In this document: piece by piece, positions 17,716-26,249 of the stretch | Numbering within the stretch: position 1 is the stretch's first letter | How the letters are laid out: every line of letters begins with the position of its first letter | Assembly: GCA_021651055.1 (NCBI GenBank) | Contig: JAJHOH010000001.1 | Location: 2,232,001-2,296,000, forward strand | Reading direction: 5' to 3' | DNA from: Candidatus Manganitrophus morganii | GTDB lineage: Bacteria; Nitrospirota; Nitrospiria; SBBL01; Manganitrophaceae | Length of the DNA: 64,000 nucleotides | The notes under the pieces: generated by a model | Database searches by the model: none | What the model was told of the DNA's origin: nothing | Seen by the model: only the letters and a program-made list of their open reading frames with translations | Position numbers and translations under genes: made by a program

Positions 17716-17745
17716 TCGATCTCTCGGGAAAACGAAAGAGATCGA
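17716..17745. promoter_or_regulatory. Inverted repeat in the lon leader
   Basis: TCGATCTCT and AGAGATCGA, 9 bp each, spaced by 12 bases, 34 bases before the lon start. It lacks a T-tract and is more likely a leader hairpin or operator than a terminator. Confidence 0.4.
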
Positions 17746-17778
17746 TCTTGCCTTGATCTCTTAAGCTGAAACCAAGCA

Positions 17779-17796
17779 GACCAGGATCGTCTGGTC
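17779..17796. promoter_or_regulatory. Operator-like palindrome at the lon transcription start
   Basis: GACCAG and CTGGTC arms separated by six bases, directly downstream of the -10 box on the minus strand, so it covers the predicted +1. The position is typical for a repressor site; no known consensus (CIRCE, HAIR) is matched. Confidence 0.4.
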
Positions 17797-17825
17797 ATTT
17801 TACACAGGTTGGTGGGACTCTGCAA
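17797..17825 (-). promoter_or_regulatory. Promoter of lon
   Basis: On the minus strand TTGCAG, 17-base spacer, TAAAAT. It lies in the galU-lon gap, so lon can be induced apart from galU. Confidence 0.55.
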
Positions 17826-17854
17826 GCGGGGTCTTTACGGTGGAGCAGGCCGGT

Positions 17855-18724
17855 TTAGAGGGGGAGGTCTTTCAAATATTTCCGAAACTCTTTTCCCAAC
17901 TCGGGGTTTTTCAGCCCCATTTCGACCGTCGCCTTGAGAAATCCAAGTTTGTCACCGGCGTCGAAGCGTTTCCCCTGGATGACATATCCATACATATTCC
18001 GCAGCCGGGCCAATTCTTTGAGGGCGTCGGTCAATTGGATCTCATTGTTCTTCCCCGGTTTTGTTTTCTCCAGCAGCTCAAAGATTTCGGGGGTCAGAAT
18101 GTAGCGTCCGATCACGGCGAGGTTGGACGGGGCTTCCTTGGGAGACGGTTTTTCGACCAGATCGTTAATTTTGTAAAGCCCATCGACGGCGGCTTCAGCG
18201 TCGATCACCCCGTATTGGCGGACTTCCGACTTGGGAACTTTTTGGATGCCGATCAACGGCGCCTGATTTTTCTGATAGAGGTCGATCATCTGCTGCAGGG
18301 CGGAAGTAGGATGATCGATGATGTCGTCTCCCAGCAGGACGGCGAAGGGCTCATCGCCGATCAGATTCTTCGCGCTGAGAATGGCATGTCCGAGCCCGAG
18401 CGCCTGCCGCTGCCGGATGTAGCAGAAGTCGGCCATGTCGGAAATTTTTCTCAGGCTTTCCATCAGCTCCAGCTTGCCGTTCTGGCGCAGGGTCTCCTCC
18501 AGCTCGAACGAGATGTCGAAGTGATCTTCAATCGCCCGTTTGCCGCGCCCGGTAATGATGATGATCTCGCGGATGCCGGCCCCCACCGCTTCTTCGACAA
18601 CATATTGGATCAGCGGCTTGTCGACCAAAGGAAGCATCTCCTTGGGGGATGCCTTCGTCGCCGGGAGGAATCGCGTTCCCAACCCCGCTGCGGGAATAAC
18701 GGCTTTCGTGATCTGTCGGCCCAA
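17855..18724 (-). CDS. galU: UTP-glucose-1-phosphate uridylyltransferase (289 aa)
   Basis: Nucleotidyltransferase of the GalU family: KAVIPAAGLGTRFLPATKAS signature, KEMLPLVDKP, GRGKRAIEDHFD, LGDDII and the PGKNNEIQLTDAL segment. It makes UDP-glucose for surface glycans and glycolipids. I place the start at TTG 18722-18724, which has an AGGAGG site eight bases upstream and gives the usual short N-terminus; an ATG nine codons earlier lacks a ribosome site. It follows coaE on the same strand after about 50 bases. Confidence 0.95.
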   Translation of the reverse strand: MGRQITKAVIPAAGLGTRFLPATKASPKEMLPLVDKPLIQYVVEEAVGAGIREIIIITGRGKRAIEDHFDISFELEETLRQNGKLELMESLRKISDMADFCYIRQRQALGLGHAILSAKNLIGDEPFAVLLGDDIIDHPTSALQQMIDLYQKNQAPLIGIQKVPKSEVRQYGVIDAEAAVDGLYKINDLVEKPSPKEAPSNLAVIGRYILTPEIFELLEKTKPGKNNEIQLTDALKELARLRNMYGYVIQGKRFDAGDKLGFLKATVEMGLKNPELGKEFRKYLKDLPL

Positions 18725-18774
18725 TCTGTTTCCCTCCTGAACTGCCGACATTTTATCGGCGGTGGATAAAGAAG

Positions 18775-19395
18775 TCAAGAAATTCGCTTGGCGCTTGCCC
18801 GATCATGCAGCCGTTGATAGAGCGATCGGACCGCCCCTTCGACCCCCGGCAACGGCACGCGGGTATCGATGATCTCATCTGCAAATCGGCGCTTTTCATC
18901 CAGCGGCATCTGGGCGTCGATCCGACGCTCGGCTTCCTTCCGGGTAAGGCCGTCGCGTTGGATCAACCGGTCGATTTGGGTGGCGCGGTCGACATAAACG
19001 ACGATAACCAGATCCATCTCCCGATGGGCCCCGGTCTCGATCAAGAGGGGAACATCGAAGAGGATGACCGCTTCGGGATGGGCGGCGGCAATCGCCGTCT
19101 TCTCCTTCTCCGCCTGCGCGTAGACGTGCGGATGGACGAGTTGATTCAATCGCTCACGCCGGCGCGCATCGTTAAAGACGATCTCTCCGAGGCGCTTCCG
19201 GTCGATCTCCCCTTTTTTGTCAAGAATGGCGGCCCCGAAGGCCTCGACGACGCCGGCGTAAGCGGGCGCTCCCTTACGGATAACGGCGTGGGCGATTTCA
19301 TCCGCATCGATGACAAAGGCCCCCGCCTCTCGAAAAAGGCGCGACACGGTGCTTTTTCCGCTTGCGATCCCCCCCGTCAACCCGACCCAGATCAT
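18775..19395 (-). CDS. coaE: Dephospho-CoA kinase (206 aa)
   Basis: P-loop kinase: GLTGGIASGKSTVSRLF at residues 5-21, then DADEIAH, the VHPHV motif, VLFDVPLLIETG-type motif (here ILFDVPLLIETG) and the lid RLIQRDGLTRKEAERRID. It phosphorylates dephospho-CoA, the last step of CoA synthesis. The start at ATG 19395 gives the usual N-terminus and has a GGAG site; an earlier in-frame start exists but is unlikely. Confidence 0.95.
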   Translation of the reverse strand: MIWVGLTGGIASGKSTVSRLFREAGAFVIDADEIAHAVIRKGAPAYAGVVEAFGAAILDKKGEIDRKRLGEIVFNDARRRERLNQLVHPHVYAQAEKEKTAIAAAHPEAVILFDVPLLIETGAHREMDLVIVVYVDRATQIDRLIQRDGLTRKEAERRIDAQMPLDEKRRFADEIIDTRVPLPGVEGAVRSLYQRLHDRASAKRIS

Positions 19396-19514
19396 TCCCG
19401 CTCCAAGACATAACAAAAGGGGATATTAGCATATTCACGTAAGAGGGGGCAATGTGATCGTCTTACGATTCCTGTCGTGATCCAGGAGCGGTGTTCGATG
19501 TCCTCTTCCCTTCA

Positions 19515-19543
19515 TTGACGCACCGAACCCCCTTTGTTACACT
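19515..19543 (+). promoter_or_regulatory. Promoter giving a probable leaderless moxR transcript
   Basis: TTGACG (19515-19520), 17-base spacer, TACACT (19538-19543), then seven bases to the ATG. The expected transcription start is at or one base before the start codon. Confidence 0.6.
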
Positions 19544-19550
19544 CTTCGAC

Positions 19551-20480
19551 ATGGAATCGCGCGAACAGGTTCTCGCCCTCCGGCAGAATATCGAACAGGC
19601 CATCAAGGGAAAGACGGAGGCGGTCAAGATGGCGGTGGTCACCCTGCTCAGCCGGGGCCATCTTTTGATCGAAGATGTCCCCGGCGTCGGCAAAACCACC
19701 CTGGCGGCGAGCCTGGCCCGCTCCATCGACTGCACCTTCAAGCGGGTCCAGTTCACCAGTGATCTCCTCCCCTCCGACATCCTCGGCGTGCCGATCTTCG
19801 ATTCGAAGAAGAATACCTTCGAGTTCCGTCCCGGCCCGATCTTTGCCCACATCCTGCTGGCCGATGAGATCAACCGGACCACTCCCAAGACGCAAAGCGC
19901 TTTGCTGGAGGCGATGAACGACGGCCATGTCACGGTGGAGAACCAGACCTATTCGCTCCCCGATCCGTTCATGGTCATCGCGACGCAGAACCCGGCCGAT
20001 CACCAAGGAACCTACCCTCTTCCGGAATCGCAGCTCGACCGATTCACGATGCGGATCCGTCTCGGTTATCCGGACGGATCGGATGAAAGAGCGATCCTGC
20101 TGCAAGCCGCCGCTTCCTCCGGAATCGTGAAGCCGGTCCTGACGCGGGACGAATTGCTCTCTCTCCAAAAAGAGGCGGAGCAGGTGACCCTGGAAGAGAG
20201 CCTCGTCGATTATCTCTTGGCGATTGTCCATGCGACGCGGGACCATCGCGGGCTCTCGCTGGGGATCAGCACGCGGGGCGCCCTCTTTCTGCAACGGGCG
20301 GCGCGGGCCCTTGCCTTTGTCGAGGGGCGCGGCTACTGCCTTCCCGACGACATCAAACGGCTGGCCCCCCTGGTTTTCAGCCATCGGATTCTCCTGAAAG
20401 GATTCTCTCCCGGACAGGCCCTTCACGGGGCCGATGCGGTGATGACGGAGATCCTCGGGGCGATTCCGGTGCCGCTCTGA
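19551..20480 (+). CDS. MoxR-family AAA+ ATPase (309 aa)
   Basis: Walker A in EDVPGVGKTTLA near residue 42, Walker B LLADEINR, sensor 1 ATQNP and the MoxR signature QSALLEAM. MoxR ATPases act as chaperones for metal or cofactor insertion and for partner vWA or DUF58 proteins. No Shine-Dalgarno precedes ATG 19551 and the promoter fits a leaderless message; a GTG 20 codons upstream overlaps the promoter and is less likely. It heads a three-gene cluster with DUF58 and transglutaminase proteins, a common arrangement. Confidence 0.93.
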   Translation: MESREQVLALRQNIEQAIKGKTEAVKMAVVTLLSRGHLLIEDVPGVGKTTLAASLARSIDCTFKRVQFTSDLLPSDILGVPIFDSKKNTFEFRPGPIFAHILLADEINRTTPKTQSALLEAMNDGHVTVENQTYSLPDPFMVIATQNPADHQGTYPLPESQLDRFTMRIRLGYPDGSDERAILLQAAASSGIVKPVLTRDELLSLQKEAEQVTLEESLVDYLLAIVHATRDHRGLSLGISTRGALFLQRAARALAFVEGRGYCLPDDIKRLAPLVFSHRILLKGFSPGQALHGADAVMTEILGAIPVPL

Positions 20481-20499
20481 TTCGCGGACGGAGCGCGCC

Positions 20500-21606
20500 A
20501 TGTCTTCCCGCCTTGCCGTTTTCAGATACCTTCCACGGACCATCCGGCCGACCAAAGAGGGGTGGTATTTTATCGCGCTGACCTTCGGCATCGGGTTTGC
20601 CGCGATCAATACCGGCAACAACCTCCTCTATCTTCTTGTCGCGCTGATGCTCAGCATCATTATCGTCTCCGGGCTTCTCTCCGAACAATCGCTTCGTTGG
20701 CTGACCTTCTCCGCCGATCCGCCCCCCCCCGCCCTTCCGGGCGAGCCGGTCTCCCTCCTCGTGCGGCTTCGAAACGAGAAGAGCCGGTTTCCCTCCTTCT
20801 CGCTCCGCGTCGATCCGGTGCCGGGCGCCGACCTGCCGGAGGGGAGGTATACCTCCGAAGCGGCCCACTTTATCTCCCTGGATCCCCAATCGACCGGGTC
20901 TCAGCCGTTGCGGATGACCTTTTCGAAAAGAGGATGTTATCGGCTGGAGGGGATCACCCTTTCGACCACTTTTCCCTTTGGGTTCTTCGTCAAGACGGCG
21001 GCGAAACGGGAGCCGGTGGAGCTGTGGGTCTACCCCAAGACGCGGCCGGCGGAGCGGCCGATCCTTCCCGCTTCCTCCGGGGCGGTGGACATTTCTTCGC
21101 AGCGGAACGGACAGGCGGCGGCCTTTCATCAATTTAGGGAGTATCAGCGGGGGGACGACTGCCGGCTGATCCACTGGAAGCTCTCGGCCCGGCAAGGACG
21201 ATGGATCATCAAAGAGCGAGAGCGGGAAGAGGGGAGCGGGGTCCTCTTGGTCTTGAACAATCAGATTCCCGCCGGGCGGACCGATGGATGGGAAGCGCGG
21301 TTCGAGCGGGCGGTCGAAACGGCCGCTTCCCTCGCATCGGCGATGATCCAGGCCGGAATGAAGGTCTCCATTCAGACGGCCGATCAAACCGTCGCGCCGG
21401 GGGAGGGGCCGGCCCATCTCGACCGGATCTTCAAGCTCCTCGCATTAACCGAGCCGATTCCGCCGGTACCGGCGCCGATGCCGATCGCGGGGGCGGACGG
21501 AAGGGGGGTCATCCGGATCGAATGGGAGGAGGGGGAGGTGGCGGCGATCTCCGATGAGGTGGTTGTCGGGATCGATTCCGGAGAGGAGCGGGTCGATGCC
21601 GTTTGA
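20500..21606 (+). CDS. DUF58-domain membrane protein (368 aa)
   Basis: Two adjacent N-terminal membrane helices (about 24-42 and 44-62), then a periplasmic-type beta-rich part, and the DUF58 signature with EYQRGDDCRLIHWKLSAR near residue 210, which belongs to a degenerate vWA fold. Partners MoxR ATPases in clusters thought to mature or assemble envelope or secreted proteins. The N-terminal RPTKEGWYFIALTFGIGFAA stretch is typical of the family. The last four codons overlap the start of the next gene. Confidence 0.9.
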   Translation: MSSRLAVFRYLPRTIRPTKEGWYFIALTFGIGFAAINTGNNLLYLLVALMLSIIIVSGLLSEQSLRWLTFSADPPPPALPGEPVSLLVRLRNEKSRFPSFSLRVDPVPGADLPEGRYTSEAAHFISLDPQSTGSQPLRMTFSKRGCYRLEGITLSTTFPFGFFVKTAAKREPVELWVYPKTRPAERPILPASSGAVDISSQRNGQAAAFHQFREYQRGDDCRLIHWKLSARQGRWIIKEREREEGSGVLLVLNNQIPAGRTDGWEARFERAVETAASLASAMIQAGMKVSIQTADQTVAPGEGPAHLDRIFKLLALTEPIPPVPAPMPIAGADGRGVIRIEWEEGEVAAISDEVVVGIDSGEERVDAV

Positions 21607-23650
21607 TAAAGGGGCCCGGCTGCTGAGCCATTTGACGGCGCTCGCCTGCTTCTCGGCGCTAATCATCAACAACCAATTTGGATGGGCCTGGAGCGGGGCG
21701 GGGCTGGGGCTTATTCTGGCGTCGCTCTATTTCATTCTGACCGACCGTCCGGTGAGGCTCTCTCCCTTTTTCTGGTGGGGAGCCTCGGTCCTCTTCTGCC
21801 TGATCTTTCTGGTCGACCTCTGGCTCTCCGGGGCGCTTCTCGCGGCCTGTATGCATTTTCTTGTCTATCTGATGGCCTATCGCCTCTTCCATCTTGAAAA
21901 ATCGAAAGACCATCTCCAGCTTTATCTAATCTGTTTTTTGCAGCTCCTCGCCGCCTCCGGAGCGGGGAGCGGGTTCGGATATGCCCTCTCTTTCGTCGTT
22001 TCGACCGCGCTGCTGATCTGGGGGCTGGTCGTCCAACACTTGAAGAAGCAAGAAGAGTCGCGCCTTCCGGCCATGCCGGCCCGCTCCTTCCGGTCGGTCG
22101 TTCCTTTCCCTCTGATGATGTCGATTCATCTCCTCTCGGTCGGAGCGCTGCTGCCGACGCTGCTGATCTTTTTTCTCATCCCCCGGATCGGGATCGGTCT
22201 CTTTCAGACGGGGCAGGCCTCCCCCAAGAAAATTTCGGGATTTTCCGAGAAGGTCGACCTCGGCTCGATGGGGGCGGTGATACGGGACCTCTCCCTGGTG
22301 ATGCGGGTGATCCCTTCCGGCGGGCAGAAAGATCGGCCCCCCTATCTGCGCGGGATGTCGTTCGACGCCTATGACGGGAAGGCCTGGAAGAACACGTTCA
22401 ATCGGAAGACCGCGCTTCCGAAGGGCTTCGATCGCGGATTCGAAATCGGTCCGGAGTCTTCCCCCTCCGATCCTTTTCAGAAGACGATTCTCCTGGAGCC
22501 GATCGACACCACCGTTCTTTTTACCGTCGGATCGCCGACGGCCGTTCGGGGAAATTTTCCCTCCTTGTTGCGGGATCAGCCGGGGAGCTTCTACCTTCCG
22601 GCGGTTCCCCGCCAGCGGATCGAATATGAGATCACGGCGGTCCACGCGTTGCCCTCCGAGAGAGACCAATCGGCCGCGCGGATCGATTACCCTTCCGACG
22701 TTCGGGAATATTATCTCTCCGGCGGAATCGATCCGCGCATCGTGGCGTTGGCGCACGAGATCGCCGATCCCTTCCCGACGGTTTTCGAGAAGGTGCAGGC
22801 GATCGAGCGTCATCTTCGGACGGAGTATACCTACACGCTGGAAGTGGCCCCGTCGGATCGCCCCCCGCTGGAGGATTTTCTCTTTTTCCAAAAGAAAGGC
22901 TATTGCGAATATTACGCTTCGGCGATGGTGATGATGCTTCGAAGCATCGGGATCGCCTCCCGATTGGTCACCGGATTTTTGCCGGGGGAGTGGAATGAAT
23001 TCGGAAAGTATTATCTGATTCGCCAGAGCGACGCCCACGCCTGGGTGGAGGTTTATTTTTCGGGGGGACGGTGGCTCCCTTTCGATCCGACGCCGTCGGT
23101 CGGCCAAAAAGTCGAGAGCCCCTGGACGGCGATGGCGGCGTATGTCGATTGGATGCAGATGAAGTGGGAGCGGTATATCGTCCGGTATTCTCTCCGCGAT
23201 CAGTTCGCCCTTCTGGAGGGGACGCGCGATCAGGTGGGCCGTTTTTCGGAAGGGATCGGCGTGTGGCTCTTCCGCGCCCGGCAATCGATCGAGAACGTTC
23301 CGGTCCTCGCCCTCGTCTTGGGAGGGGCCGTGGTCGTCTTGATGGCGCTTCTTTACCGAAGCGGATGGGGATGGGGCGGATCGATCCGAAGAAAATCGCC
23401 GAAGCGCGGGGCGACGGTGGTCTACGAGCGGATGCTTCGGCTGTTGGAGAAGCGGGGCCTTCGGAAACGGGAAGATCAAACGCCGCTGGAATTTATCGAG
23501 ACAGTCAGAGGAAAAGAAGGATGGCCGATTGACGCCGTCCGAAAGTTGACCGCGCTTTATTGCGAGGCGCGGTTTGGAGGAAAGGCCTTTTCCTCGGACG
23601 ATCTCAGGCGGGCGGAGCGGCTTTTTGCTGAAATCAAAGCGGGGATCTAA
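21596..23650 (+). CDS. DUF3488/transglutaminase-like membrane protein, TgpA type (684 aa)
   Basis: Five to six N-terminal helices (DUF3488, about residues 1-200), a periplasmic transglutaminase core with catalytic Cys in GYCEYYASAM, His in SDAHAWVEVY and Asp in FDPTPS, another helix at about 565-590, then a cytoplasmic DUF4129-like tail (TPLEFIETV). The start at ATG 21596 has AGGAG seven bases upstream and overlaps DUF58 by 11 bases. TgpA-like proteins are inner-membrane proteins; the substrate is not known. It closes the moxR cluster. Confidence 0.9.
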   Translation: MPFDKGARLLSHLTALACFSALIINNQFGWAWSGAGLGLILASLYFILTDRPVRLSPFFWWGASVLFCLIFLVDLWLSGALLAACMHFLVYLMAYRLFHLEKSKDHLQLYLICFLQLLAASGAGSGFGYALSFVVSTALLIWGLVVQHLKKQEESRLPAMPARSFRSVVPFPLMMSIHLLSVGALLPTLLIFFLIPRIGIGLFQTGQASPKKISGFSEKVDLGSMGAVIRDLSLVMRVIPSGGQKDRPPYLRGMSFDAYDGKAWKNTFNRKTALPKGFDRGFEIGPESSPSDPFQKTILLEPIDTTVLFTVGSPTAVRGNFPSLLRDQPGSFYLPAVPRQRIEYEITAVHALPSERDQSAARIDYPSDVREYYLSGGIDPRIVALAHEIADPFPTVFEKVQAIERHLRTEYTYTLEVAPSDRPPLEDFLFFQKKGYCEYYASAMVMMLRSIGIASRLVTGFLPGEWNEFGKYYLIRQSDAHAWVEVYFSGGRWLPFDPTPSVGQKVESPWTAMAAYVDWMQMKWERYIVRYSLRDQFALLEGTRDQVGRFSEGIGVWLFRARQSIENVPVLALVLGGAVVVLMALLYRSGWGWGGSIRRKSPKRGATVVYERMLRLLEKRGLRKREDQTPLEFIETVRGKEGWPIDAVRKLTALYCEARFGGKAFSSDDLRRAERLFAEIKAGI

Positions 23651-23679
23651 ATGAGGCGGTGACTTGCCCTTCCCCCCTT

Positions 23680-23700
23680 GGGCGACCCATCGGGTCGCCC
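23680..23700. repeat. Perfect 9-bp hairpin, REP-like
   Basis: GGGCGACCC-ATC-GGGTCGCCC, 30 bases after the transglutaminase gene. No T-tract follows, so it is not a good terminator; its GGGCG/CGCCC ends resemble the other palindromes in the window. Confidence 0.5.
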
Positions 23701-23743
23701 TCATACATTCTAAACACTAAATATCGTGAAGCGGCCTCCCCCC

Positions 23744-23772
23744 TTGACAACCGGAACGGGGCGATTTATATT
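23744..23772 (+). promoter_or_regulatory. Strong sigma70-type promoter of the marR-pirin operon
   Basis: TTGACA (23744-23749), 17-base spacer, TATATT (23767-23772). This is the closest match to consensus -35/-10 boxes in the window apart from the one before the cbbQ-like gene. Confidence 0.75.
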
Positions 23773-23796
23773 CATTAATACTTTAATATTAAATGA
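23773..23796. promoter_or_regulatory. Candidate MarR operator
   Basis: An AT-rich imperfect palindrome (CATTAATA ... TATTAAATG) with a perfect core TTTAATATTAAA at 23782-23793. It covers the expected transcription start, as MarR self-repression sites commonly do. Confidence 0.5.
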
Positions 23797-23826
23797 TTCA
23801 AATTTAAAATACTGGTCTGGCGGTTC

Positions 23827-24339
23827 ATGGGAACACACTATCGCGGAACACGGGAAGAAGTCACCGCCCTCGACACCTTTATCAAATTGATGCGGGCGGC
23901 CGATTCGCTCACCTCCCGCTTGAGCCCGATCCTCTCTTCCGCCGGGCTCAGCCCCGGCCAGTTCGGCGCCCTGGAGGTGTTGTTTCATCTCGGACCGCTC
24001 TGCCAGAGCGAGCTGGGGAGGAAACTCCTCCGAAGCGGCGGCAATATTACGATGGTCGTCGACAATCTGGAGCGAAGGGGGCTCGTCCGGCGGGAGCGGG
24101 GAGAAGATCGCCGATTTATCACCCTCCATCTGACCAAGGAGGGACGGCAACTGATACAGAAGATCTTTCCGAAACATCTGGAGGCCCTGGTCCGGGAGAT
24201 GCAGGTGTTGACCGAGACCGAACAGAAGGCGCTCGGCCGGCTCTGCAAAAAATTGGGGAAGGGATCGGAAGGAGAGATCCAAACGGGAGCAGGAGGCAAG
24301 GATGCGACACCTCCCGCCCCCAAAGGAGGGAAAAAATGA
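23827..24339 (+). CDS. MarR-family transcriptional regulator (170 aa)
   Basis: Winged helix-turn-helix: SPGQFGALEVLFHLGPL, the recognition part ELGRKLLRSGGNITMVVDNL, and the wing RRERGEDRRFITLHLT. MarR dimers usually repress their own operon until a phenolic or oxidant ligand binds. The C-terminal 25 residues are low-complexity and basic. No clear ribosome site is seen before ATG 23827. The stop overlaps the pirin start (ATGA), so both are made together; this regulator-effector pairing is common. Confidence 0.92.
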   Translation: MGTHYRGTREEVTALDTFIKLMRAADSLTSRLSPILSSAGLSPGQFGALEVLFHLGPLCQSELGRKLLRSGGNITMVVDNLERRGLVRRERGEDRRFITLHLTKEGRQLIQKIFPKHLEALVREMQVLTETEQKALGRLCKKLGKGSEGEIQTGAGGKDATPPAPKGGKK

Positions 24340-25067
24340 TTCGAACGAACATCGATATTCGACGGAGCAAAGAGCGGTTTCAGACCGAGATCCCCTGGCT
24401 GGAGTCTCGCCACAGCTTCAGCTTCGGCCATCATTACGATCCGAAGAACACCCACCATGGGCTGCTCTTGGTCAATAACGACGACATCGTCCGGCCCGGC
24501 ACCGGCTTTCAGACCCATCCGCATCAGGACATGGAGATCGTTACCTGGGTGCTCGACGGGGAATTGGAACACAAAGACACCCTCGGAAATGCCGGGATCA
24601 TCTATCCGGGGCTGGCGCAGCGGATGAGCGCGGGGCGGGGGATTTGGCACTCGGAGATGAACCCGAGCGGCGATAAAGAAGTCCATCTTGTTCAGATGTG
24701 GGTTTTTCCCGACACCGAAGCGATCGATCCATCGTATGAACAGCTCGACATCAATCGCGAGCTCGATCGCGGCGGGCTGGTCCCGATCGCATCTGGAAAA
24801 GGACATCAGGCGGCCATTCAGATCCGCCAAAAGGGAGCGGTCCTCTGGGGAGGGAGGCTCAAACCGGGAGAGTCGGTCCGCCTTCCGGAGGCCCCCTATC
24901 TTCACCTCTTTGTTCCAAAGGGAGCGGTTGCGTTGGAAGGGGCGGGGAGGCTCGAAAAAGGGGATGCGGTCCGGCTGACCGCCGCCGGGACACCCGCCGT
25001 CACGGCCGATCCAGCCTCCGGCGCGGAGCTCTTGATCTGGGAGATGAACCCGCAAAGCGCGCCGTAA
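24336..25067 (+). CDS. Pirin-family protein (243 aa)
   Basis: Bicupin of the pirin/YhhW type: metal ligands in THPHQDMEIVTW (residues 53-64) and GIWHSEMNP (about 102), with the GRGIWHSE signature. Some bacterial pirins are quercetin dioxygenases and others bind regulators. Length is typical. Being in one operon with MarR suggests it answers an aromatic or oxidative signal (inference). Substrate not determined. Confidence 0.93.
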   Translation: MIRTNIDIRRSKERFQTEIPWLESRHSFSFGHHYDPKNTHHGLLLVNNDDIVRPGTGFQTHPHQDMEIVTWVLDGELEHKDTLGNAGIIYPGLAQRMSAGRGIWHSEMNPSGDKEVHLVQMWVFPDTEAIDPSYEQLDINRELDRGGLVPIASGKGHQAAIQIRQKGAVLWGGRLKPGESVRLPEAPYLHLFVPKGAVALEGAGRLEKGDAVRLTAAGTPAVTADPASGAELLIWEMNPQSAP

Positions 25068-25121
25068 ATTCCAAACGTTAAGAGCGCTTCACATTGACCC
25101 CTTCAGAAGAAGGAGGATATG

Positions 25122-26195
25122 ATGATTGAGACAGAAGAAATTGTCGCCGCCGAACATGAAACAACCGAGGATGGAACGGTGAGAGAGAAGGATGGAAAAG
25201 GGCCGCACCCTGTCGCCGGCGCCGGGAACCCGGCCGCCGATCCGATGGAGCGCTCCGATCTGGAGCTGCTCGATGCCTATTCGCGGGCGGTGATCAACGT
25301 CGTCGATGGGGTCGGACCCGCCGTGGTGAGCGTGATGATCGGCGGATCGGCGCGCGGACTGAAATTGGAGATGACCGGGGCCGGCTCCGGGGTGATCTTC
25401 ACGCCGGACGGTTATATCTTGACCAACAGCCATGTGGTCCATACGGCAAGCCGGTTGGAGGTGATGATGACCGACGGCCGTCAATTTGGGGCGACCCTTG
25501 TCGGCGAGGACCCCTCGACCGATCTGGCGGTGATCCGGATCGATGCCTTCGGCCTCCCTTATGCCTCTTTCGGCGACTCCCGTTCGCTGCGGGTTGGCCA
25601 GCTTGTCATCGCCATCGGGAACCCATTGGGATTCCAATCGACCGTTTCGACCGGGGTTGTCAGCGCCCTGGGAAGATCGTTGCGCGGCGTGAGCGGGCGT
25701 TTAATTGAAGAGATCATCCAGACCGACGTTCCGCTCAATCCGGGCAATTCCGGCGGACCGCTGGTCGATTCGCGCGGCCGTGTGATCGGGGTCAATACCG
25801 CGATCATCCGGATGGCGCAGGGGATCAGTTTTTCCGTCCCGATCGACACTGCGAAGTGGGTCATCCCGCAGCTGCTCCGGCACGGCCGCGTCCGGCGCGG
25901 CCTCCTGGCGATCGGCGGCCAGCAACGACCGCTGGACCGACGGCTGACACGGGCCCTCCACTTAAATCAGTCCCATGCCGTGGAGGTGATCTCCGTGGAG
26001 CCGGGCGGACCGGGCGCGCGGGCCGGCCTTCGCGAAGGGGATCTGATTCTTTCGATCAACGAGCGGATCGTCATGAGTGTCGATGATCTCCACCGATTTC
26101 TGGCGGAGTGGCCGATCGGCGACAGGGCGATCCTGGCGGTTCTGCGCGGGATCGAGCGGCAGCGGCTGGAGGTGGTTCCGGCGGAAGCGCCTTAA
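25122..26195 (+). CDS. HtrA/DegP-like serine protease with one PDZ domain (357 aa)
   Basis: Trypsin-like core with the triad His in TNSHVVH, Asp in STDLAVIRI and Ser in NPGNSGGPL, then one C-terminal PDZ domain (about 275-350, GPGARAGLREGDLILSIN). Unlike most HtrA proteins it has no signal peptide or N-terminal membrane helix: the first 50 residues are acidic and polar, so a cytoplasmic location is likely. A perfect AGGAGG lies five bases before ATG 25122 and two bases before a preceding ATG. Confidence 0.92.
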   Translation: MIETEEIVAAEHETTEDGTVREKDGKGPHPVAGAGNPAADPMERSDLELLDAYSRAVINVVDGVGPAVVSVMIGGSARGLKLEMTGAGSGVIFTPDGYILTNSHVVHTASRLEVMMTDGRQFGATLVGEDPSTDLAVIRIDAFGLPYASFGDSRSLRVGQLVIAIGNPLGFQSTVSTGVVSALGRSLRGVSGRLIEEIIQTDVPLNPGNSGGPLVDSRGRVIGVNTAIIRMAQGISFSVPIDTAKWVIPQLLRHGRVRRGLLAIGGQQRPLDRRLTRALHLNQSHAVEVISVEPGGPGARAGLREGDLILSINERIVMSVDDLHRFLAEWPIGDRAILAVLRGIERQRLEVVPAEAP

Positions 26196-26249
26196 GCCAT
26201 TCGACCCGAGTCCGCAAGGATATAAGTCGAACTATTCATGGAGGCAACC

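Noticed and set aside
23680-23700. Terminator of the moxR cluster
   Set aside because: The hairpin is strong but no T-tract follows; a REP-like element fits better.
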